From positions 1-38,090 of the forward strand of contig JAXITR010000016.1 of NCBI GenBank assembly GCA_034679985.1: a stretch of DNA of 38,090 nt, given 5' to 3'. Shown here piece after piece: positions 32,829 through 38,090 of this stretch. Origin of the DNA: CAMDTE01 sp034679985 (GTDB taxonomy: Bacteria; Bacteroidota; Bacteroidia; Flavobacteriales; Schleiferiaceae). Every line of letters starts with the position of its first letter. Position 1 is the first letter of the stretch. The notes beneath the pieces were generated by a model, which saw only the letters and a program-made list of their open reading frames with translations, was not told the origin of the DNA and made no database searches. The translations under genes were made by a program, and so were the position numbers.

Positions 32829-35800
32829 ATGAGCTTCATAATTGGAGATAAAGTCATTTATGTGCCCTCTCAAGAAAAGGGTGTGGTTGTTAAAGTGCAT
32901 ACGCCAGCACGAGGAAGACAGCTCTACGATGTTGTGATAAACGGCTCTATTGGCCAGTTCTCATCAAGTAACCTCATAGCGGATTTTGAATTAACCGATC
33001 CATTTGAGCGGGTTGCACAGGGTCTATTTGGAGTGAGGTCGGATTTCTCACAAATAAACACAAGTCATAAAATTGAGAATACGAGCAATAGTGCGATTTC
33101 CACATTAAAAGCTTCAAATACTATTTTCAAGGCTTATCAATTTAAGCCACTTCTAAAGTTTTTGAATTCCGATAACCGTAGAATCCTTATCGCGGATGAA
33201 GTTGGCTTGGGTAAAACAATTGAGGCGGGTCACATTATGCTCGAGCTTAGGGCGCGGCGTGAGTTACAGCGGAACTCGCTCATTGTGTGTCCAAATTCAT
33301 TACAGTTAAAATGGCATGAAGAGCTCAAGAAAAAGTTCAACTTAAATTATAAAATTTACGAGAATAAGCAAGAATTAATCAATGACTTAGAGCATCGAAA
33401 TGGCTCAGTCATGGGGATAATTAACTACGAAAAGGTTCAGAAGAAAAAAACCGAAGGAGTGAAGAAATCACTCTTGAAAGTAATTGAAGATAGACGAATT
33501 GATTTTGATTTTTTATTATTTGATGAGGCGCATAGGCTGAGAAATTCCAATACACAGTTATTTAAGGGTGTTCAGCAATTAGTTAACTCAGCCAAGTCTG
33601 TAGTAATGCTAACTGCCACCCCAATAATGATAAGTGAAGAGAATCTCTTTAATCTTCTTCACCTTCTTGACCCATTAGCGTATGATAATAAGCTTACATT
33701 CAAAAATCAGATCAACGTTAATAGGCCGTTGATTTCAGCATTGTCAAAGCTGAATAATAATCGCCCTTTTAAGTTGATAGCTAAAGAGTTAAAATCAGAA
33801 GTGATTGAGTTAACCTATATCACTGGAGAAGAGGGCGAGGCGCATTTTTCAACGATGACAGTTCATGATGCATTCAAGGGTGTTGAATTATACGAGCGCG
33901 TAATTAGGGATTTGGAAGAGTTGAATGATAGTCCTGAAAATCGCGTTCAAATTCAATTCAACCTGACAAATATGAGTGAGTTGAATAGTATATTCTCAAG
34001 AACACGAAAGCGAGAGGTAACAACAGATTTAGACCAAGCTCGTCGCGAGCCTCATGTGGTTTCAGTGAGGCTTTATGATGATGAACGGCAGCAATTTGAG
34101 GAAATCTTGGAGCGTTATTTTCAAGAAAACTCGTTTATGGATCCATTTGGCAACCAAAGGTTGCCGCAGGGTAAAATTCTCGGCCTTGTTCAAAAGAAAC
34201 GAAGACTTGCGAGTAGCGTCTATGGATATTTATCGGATGATGACCAGTTAGCAAGGGGTTTCGATCGATATTCCAATTTACCCGACGCTAAGTTTGAAAG
34301 GCTTCTAGAGGTAATACAACACGTCTGCATTAGTGGCGGGCGCAAATTGATTGTATTCGCAATCTTCCGCAAGTCTCTAGAGTACCTTAGGATTCGTTTA
34401 CGTTCAAAAGGTATAGGCGCATCAGTGATTCATGGTAAAATTGATGATCGCGATTCGGTTATTTCAAGGTTTAAAGAGGATTCTGAAGTTCAGGTGTTGT
34501 TGTCTTCTGAGGTTGGAGCTGAAGGACTGGATCTGCAATTTTGCGACGCCATCGTGAACTATGATCTACCATGGAATCCCATGGTGGTGGAGCAACGTAT
34601 TGGTAGAATTGACCGTTTTGGTCAAAAATCAAATGTTTTAAATATTTACAATTTTGTCGTTGAGGATTCTATTCAAGAGATTATCTATGATCGACTTTTG
34701 TCACGAATTGGGATTTTCGAACGGAGTATTGGGGACCTTGAGGCTATACTGAGTAAAGAAGTTGAAATTGATGGCACCACAAGATCAATAAGGGATTTCC
34801 TTAATGAATTGGATCAGATAGAATACAAGCAAGAGTTGACACCGGCTCAGCGAATTGAGCAAATTGAACTGGTCCAAAAGGCCATTGTAACTGAACAAAA
34901 GCATCTTAAGGAGATTAGCGAAGGTCTTACGGATGCTATGACTAACGACGTGTACTTCCGAAATGAAATTGAGCAAATAAAGCGGGCCTATAAGTATGTA
35001 ACTGAGGAAGAGTTGCTCCTTTATTTAAAGGAGTTGCGCCGAGTTCATTTGACTACAGCAGACATTAGGACTCTGGATGAAGAAAATATGTGCTACGAAT
35101 TACGGTGGCCAACTGCTGAGCCGAGACTCATTAAACAATTTTTGGAGCAAAACATGCCACCTGATGAAGACCATGTTTTTAACTTCAAACAGTTCATTCG
35201 AAAGATTGATGGTACAACGACTATCAAATTCACACTTTCTCAAGATTTTGGTTTTGGCAATCCTGACTGGATTAGAGTAACAGCTTACCATCCGATCATA
35301 GTTGCGGCCTTGAATTTCTTCAAACGGTCAAGCGACGACTCTAATTCAACGTTTGCATTAATGTTGAACAAGGGTAAGACAGAAAGGCTATCTTACTTAA
35401 ATAGTGGAACATATTATTTGGCGACATATTCACTATTGACCAAAAGATCGAAATACGGCGTTACAAATGAGTTTAACCAGTTAATTCCAGTCGTTTATCA
35501 GGTGGCGGATGGTGAGGTTATCACAGATCTTGATATAACAGAAACTTTCCTCGGTGAGTGCCAGCTCCACGGCGAGGACCACCTTGACTCTCGTTCTATT
35601 GACCAATCGGTTGTTTCAGAATTGAGAATCAGCTTGAATGAAGCGATTTCGGCTATAGAACGCGACATACTATATGGCGAGCGGTCACGCCTGAACACAC
35701 ACATGGATCAAAAGCGAAAGCGTATCAATGAACTTTATGATATAAAAACACAACGCCAGGAGGCCGTCGTAGAACAAACACGCAATAATGCACAATACTA

Positions 35801-35969
35801 TCCTCTAAAAGAAGAAAGGGAAAAGGCAAGGCGCATTCTGCCCCTTCAAGAGTCAAATCTTGAGAAACTTGAACGGGAGCGTACTGAAGCGCTCTCACGT
35901 ATTCAATCGGCCTCGATCACTTCGGAGTTTCCGAAATTACTCAGTTTAAATAAAGTAGAAGTTTATTAG
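32829..35969 (+). CDS. SNF2/RapA-type superfamily 2 helicase
   Basis: The 1046-residue protein starts with a small beta-barrel-like domain (GDKVIYVPSQEKGVVVKV, about 5-50). The SF2 core has motif I DEVGLGKT (123-130), motif II DEAH (232-235), motif III LTATP (261-265), motif V SSEVGAEGLD (about 559-568) and motif VI QRIGRIDRFGQ (589-599). A long C-terminal half (about 640-1046) holds an unassigned domain and a coiled coil at about 900-1025. SNF2/RapA proteins translocate along double-stranded DNA and displace bound protein; none of the nuclease or methylase domains of restriction systems is present. Two bases separate it from the Hsp70-like gene, so the products probably act together. Confidence 0.92.
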   Translation: MSFIIGDKVIYVPSQEKGVVVKVHTPARGRQLYDVVINGSIGQFSSSNLIADFELTDPFERVAQGLFGVRSDFSQINTSHKIENTSNSAISTLKASNTIFKAYQFKPLLKFLNSDNRRILIADEVGLGKTIEAGHIMLELRARRELQRNSLIVCPNSLQLKWHEELKKKFNLNYKIYENKQELINDLEHRNGSVMGIINYEKVQKKKTEGVKKSLLKVIEDRRIDFDFLLFDEAHRLRNSNTQLFKGVQQLVNSAKSVVMLTATPIMISEENLFNLLHLLDPLAYDNKLTFKNQINVNRPLISALSKLNNNRPFKLIAKELKSEVIELTYITGEEGEAHFSTMTVHDAFKGVELYERVIRDLEELNDSPENRVQIQFNLTNMSELNSIFSRTRKREVTTDLDQARREPHVVSVRLYDDERQQFEEILERYFQENSFMDPFGNQRLPQGKILGLVQKKRRLASSVYGYLSDDDQLARGFDRYSNLPDAKFERLLEVIQHVCISGGRKLIVFAIFRKSLEYLRIRLRSKGIGASVIHGKIDDRDSVISRFKEDSEVQVLLSSEVGAEGLDLQFCDAIVNYDLPWNPMVVEQRIGRIDRFGQKSNVLNIYNFVVEDSIQEIIYDRLLSRIGIFERSIGDLEAILSKEVEIDGTTRSIRDFLNELDQIEYKQELTPAQRIEQIELVQKAIVTEQKHLKEISEGLTDAMTNDVYFRNEIEQIKRAYKYVTEEELLLYLKELRRVHLTTADIRTLDEENMCYELRWPTAEPRLIKQFLEQNMPPDEDHVFNFKQFIRKIDGTTTIKFTLSQDFGFGNPDWIRVTAYHPIIVAALNFFKRSSDDSNSTFALMLNKGKTERLSYLNSGTYYLATYSLLTKRSKYGVTNEFNQLIPVVYQVADGEVITDLDITETFLGECQLHGEDHLDSRSIDQSVVSELRISLNEAISAIERDILYGERSRLNTHMDQKRKRINELYDIKTQRQEAVVEQTRNNAQYYPLKEEREKARRILPLQESNLEKLERERTEALSRIQSASITSEFPKLLSLNKVEVY

Positions 35970-35971
35970 GT

Positions 35972-37582
35972 ATGTCACTTACCGTTGGTCTAGACTTTGG
36001 CACGCACCAAACAAAGGTGTGTGTTGAAGATTCTCGAAATCCGCTCTTAAAGCGTTACACTTTTTTTCCTTTTGAAGATCGGAAGGGACAGAGCTCATAT
36101 GTATTGCCATCAGTCGTTCAAATTAATAATGACGATACGCTCTCGTATGGTTTTGTGGACGAGGCAAATGCAAAAGTCCTTGAACGAGAGGTAGAGGTCA
36201 TAGCACCTTTTTTATTCCCCAAATATGAACCAGCCCCCCAACCCACAAAACCAGCATTGAAGCCATACCCTGCTGTTCCACCAAAGGCGAGGCGTAGTTT
36301 TAGCCTATCTGATTTGGCTAGTTTGTTGGGACGAGACGAAAAAAGTAGAGATCATCGGATTGAATGTCAGCGTGTTGATCAAGAAAATCGCCAAATAGAG
36401 TCAAGTTATAAAGCACAACTTAGTACATACCTCAAAGAGGAAGAGAAGAGGAAGTCGGATTGGGAGTCCCGTCATGATGAAGAGCTGAATAGGTACCGCC
36501 AGAAAGTAGAAGAGGTAGAATCTCATCGATTCATGCCGCTTCGCTTTAGATACTTTAAAACAGCAGCGCTTGGTGATAACCGGTATTGGGAGTTTGATAC
36601 TCAAGAGTATAACCCTAGATTATTATCAGTGTTGTACTTAGCTTACGTACTCTATCAGGTTGAGAGTGATTTTGGTGCGGACACTTATGTACAAATGGGA
36701 GTTCCACAATCATTGGGCACGCGGGAAGGTGATCGTATTGAGGGATTAGGTTACCAAATGTTGATTCTAGCGCGAAAATTAACAAGTGAGCGGAGTAAAT
36801 CTGATTTCACGTCACTTAAGTATTCAGAGTTCATACAATTAGTTGACTTTGATTTTGTTATTGATGACGACGTTAAGAATGAGTACGGTGTCAATATCCT
36901 TCCGGAGGCCTATGCTGGACTAATAGCGTTGACTGCACAAAGGAGAATCCCAAATGGCTTCAGTCTGTTAGTAGATATTGGTGGGGGTACAACTGACATT
37001 GCCCTATTTACGTTAGCCAACGATCAACGCGCGCCAGACATTGCCAAGGTTGTTTCTTCAAAAGGCGGGTTGAATAGTGTGATCCAAAGACTTTCTGAAG
37101 AGGCGGGTACATCAATGACTGATGTGCAGAAGTCTTTTGCTAACATGATAAATACACCGCCGAGTTTGGGTGCACGAGAATTGCTACATAAGTCTTTATT
37201 AGATTCAGTTGGACTTATCGTGAAGGAGTTGTTTGCCGGGTTGCAAGCGTTAGGCAATGCAAATGGCCCAACTCGTGAGGCTTTAGCTACAGCATTGAAT
37301 TCAAGGCCAATTTATTACTGCGGTGGAGGCGGAGTTTATGACAAGTTGAGAACACCACTTTCGGAGTATTTTTCAGATGTACGGCAAGTGTCATTACATG
37401 AAATGGGAATTCAAAATCTCACGAGTAGTGTTCCGGCGCCATTTGATACAATATTAGCTGTTTCTTATGGTTTATCTATTTTAAGTGATACGAAACTAGA
37501 GTCGACGCCCATAAGTCAAATCTTCAAGCACCTACGGAATGATGGTAACGATCCGAACTTCGTAAGGGACTATAATGACTAG
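35972..37582 (+). CDS. Hsp70/actin-fold ATPase without substrate-binding domain
   Basis: The 536-residue protein has the actin/Hsp70 nucleotide-binding motifs: phosphate 1 LDFGTHQTK (7-15), phosphate 2 VDIGGGTTD (334-342) and the adenosine motif CGGGGVYD (450-457). A Pro-rich stretch (about 83-105) and a charged coiled-coil insert (about 125-190) interrupt the first subdomain. The usual C-terminal peptide-binding domain of DnaK is absent. DnaJ or GrpE genes are not nearby. The start lies two bases after the helicase stop, so expression is coupled. Sensing or ATP-driven switching of the helicase is inferred. Confidence 0.9.
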   Translation: MSLTVGLDFGTHQTKVCVEDSRNPLLKRYTFFPFEDRKGQSSYVLPSVVQINNDDTLSYGFVDEANAKVLEREVEVIAPFLFPKYEPAPQPTKPALKPYPAVPPKARRSFSLSDLASLLGRDEKSRDHRIECQRVDQENRQIESSYKAQLSTYLKEEEKRKSDWESRHDEELNRYRQKVEEVESHRFMPLRFRYFKTAALGDNRYWEFDTQEYNPRLLSVLYLAYVLYQVESDFGADTYVQMGVPQSLGTREGDRIEGLGYQMLILARKLTSERSKSDFTSLKYSEFIQLVDFDFVIDDDVKNEYGVNILPEAYAGLIALTAQRRIPNGFSLLVDIGGGTTDIALFTLANDQRAPDIAKVVSSKGGLNSVIQRLSEEAGTSMTDVQKSFANMINTPPSLGARELLHKSLLDSVGLIVKELFAGLQALGNANGPTREALATALNSRPIYYCGGGGVYDKLRTPLSEYFSDVRQVSLHEMGIQNLTSSVPAPFDTILAVSYGLSILSDTKLESTPISQIFKHLRNDGNDPNFVRDYND

Positions 37583-37707
37583 TATGTATATTGAAGTCTT
37601 CCCTTTGGTAGTAATCCATTAACTAGATGATTCGGTGTGACCTCTTCCCTTCATTTAGTACATTTATAAATCGGAGTTTTTGGGCCCAAGTCCCCGGGTA
37701 GTGGGAA

Positions 37708-38067
37708 GTGAAAAATTACGAAATTGGACCCGTCATAAAGAAGTCAAAATTCTCTGAAGCTCAGATCGTTTATGCCATTCGCGAGTACGAATCAGGCACC
37801 AAGGTCTCTGAGATTACCCGGCGTCTGGGCATAAGTCAGGCCACCTTCTTTACTTGGAAGTACAAGTACGGTGATATGGGCGTTACGGAGTTAAAGCGCT
37901 TACGTGCACTTGAAGATGAAAATGCACAGTTGAAGAAGTTGGTTGCCGGCCTGAGCCTAGACAAGCAAATGCTTCAGGACATTTTAAAAAAAAGTTCTAG
38001 CAGTTGCTATTCGAAAAGCCATGGCTCACTACCTACAAGAAGCCTATTCGGTGTCATTGCGTCGTAG
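37708..38067 (+). CDS. IS3-family transposase orfA
   Basis: From the GTG at 37708 the frame gives an N-terminal helix-turn-helix (KFSEAQIVYAIREYE, VSEITRRLGISQATFFTWK) and the leucine-zipper-like tail LEDENAQLKKLVAGLSLDKQMLQDILKK that defines OrfA of IS3 elements. After the A8 run the frame reads SSSSCYSK and on to a stop at 38067, which is not OrfA-like; the biological OrfA probably ends near 38000. It binds the element's ends with OrfB. Confidence 0.85.
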   Translation: MKNYEIGPVIKKSKFSEAQIVYAIREYESGTKVSEITRRLGISQATFFTWKYKYGDMGVTELKRLRALEDENAQLKKLVAGLSLDKQMLQDILKKSSSSCYSKSHGSLPTRSLFGVIAS

Positions 38068-38090
38068 TCTTCGTATTTCTAATGTGTCGC
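37994..38090 (+). CDS. IS3-family transposase orfB, partial (runs off the window)
   Basis: In the frame starting at 37994 the sequence reads VLAVAIRKAMAHYLQEAYSV and then SLRRSLRISNVS, the usual start of the OrfB catalytic subunit (R.A...L...Y.VS.RR..R...). The remainder with the DDE residues lies outside the window. Its frame is +1 relative to orfA. Confidence 0.7.

Larger units (their letters stand above)
37708..38090 (+). mobile_element. IS3-family insertion sequence, left part
   Basis: OrfA plus the start of orfB are present; the right end lies outside the window. A left terminal repeat is not certain; TGACCTCTTCCC at 37638-37649 is a candidate. The element sits 125 bases after the Hsp70-like gene and borders the island. 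Confidence 0.75.

Noticed and set aside
32829..37582. DISARM, Zorya or BREX assignment for the helicase pair
   Set aside because: A SNF2 helicase is present, but the methylase, PLD, motor-protein or PglZ genes that define those systems are absent from the neighbourhood.

Overview
The window looks like a chromosomal segment from a fairly GC-rich member of the Bacteroidota. The evidence is: two proteins with a C-terminal domain of the type IX secretion (T9SS) kind, lipoproteins with Bacteroidota-style signal sequences, promoters of the TTG-N19-TAnnTTTG type, and a carbohydrate-utilisation operon. The genus cannot be told from the sequence alone.

Bases 1-12452 form a beta-glucan (probably laminarin-like) degradation locus. 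A T9SS-type protein with two carbohydrate-binding-like repeats (122-1105, minus) is divergent from an eight-gene plus-strand operon: a clan GH-A glycosidase, two outer-membrane beta-barrel proteins, two surface/periplasmic binding-type proteins, a GH16-like lipoprotein, a GH3 beta-glucosidase and a Nudix-fold transcriptional regulator. Several junctions are TGATG overlaps, so translation is probably coupled. No SusC/SusD pair lies in the window; the two barrels sit in that place.

Bases 12529-21842 are mostly housekeeping and accessory genes: a DUF4143-type ATPase under a palindrome-rich promoter, an NfeD-stomatin pair with a terminator, a TacAT-like toxin-antitoxin pair with a perfect palindromic operator, an AlkB-type membrane hydroxylase, a T9SS-type GH19 chitinase, a lipoprotein, an 850-base region rich in palindromes, and a WYL-domain regulator.

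From about 21.9 kb the base composition falls and the content becomes island-like. Bases 21906-31128 hold a mainly minus-strand set of poorly characterised genes: an AAA+ ATPase with a small partner protein, a second copy of that small protein on the opposite strand, two proteins that appear to share a family, a double zinc-ribbon protein, a DUF4116-like 747-residue protein, a lipoprotein and an IS3-type transposase remnant. The two small paralogues have the same promoter layout, with the -7 box four bases before ATG, which predicts leaderless mRNAs.

Bases 31534-37582 are AT-rich and carry two unknown genes followed by a tightly coupled pair: a SNF2/RapA-type helicase and an Hsp70/actin-fold ATPase lacking a substrate-binding domain. 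This pair is the best candidate for an undescribed defence or DNA/protein-remodelling system. The window ends inside an IS3-family element whose orfA/orfB junction has an A8 run that puts orfB in an unexpected frame.
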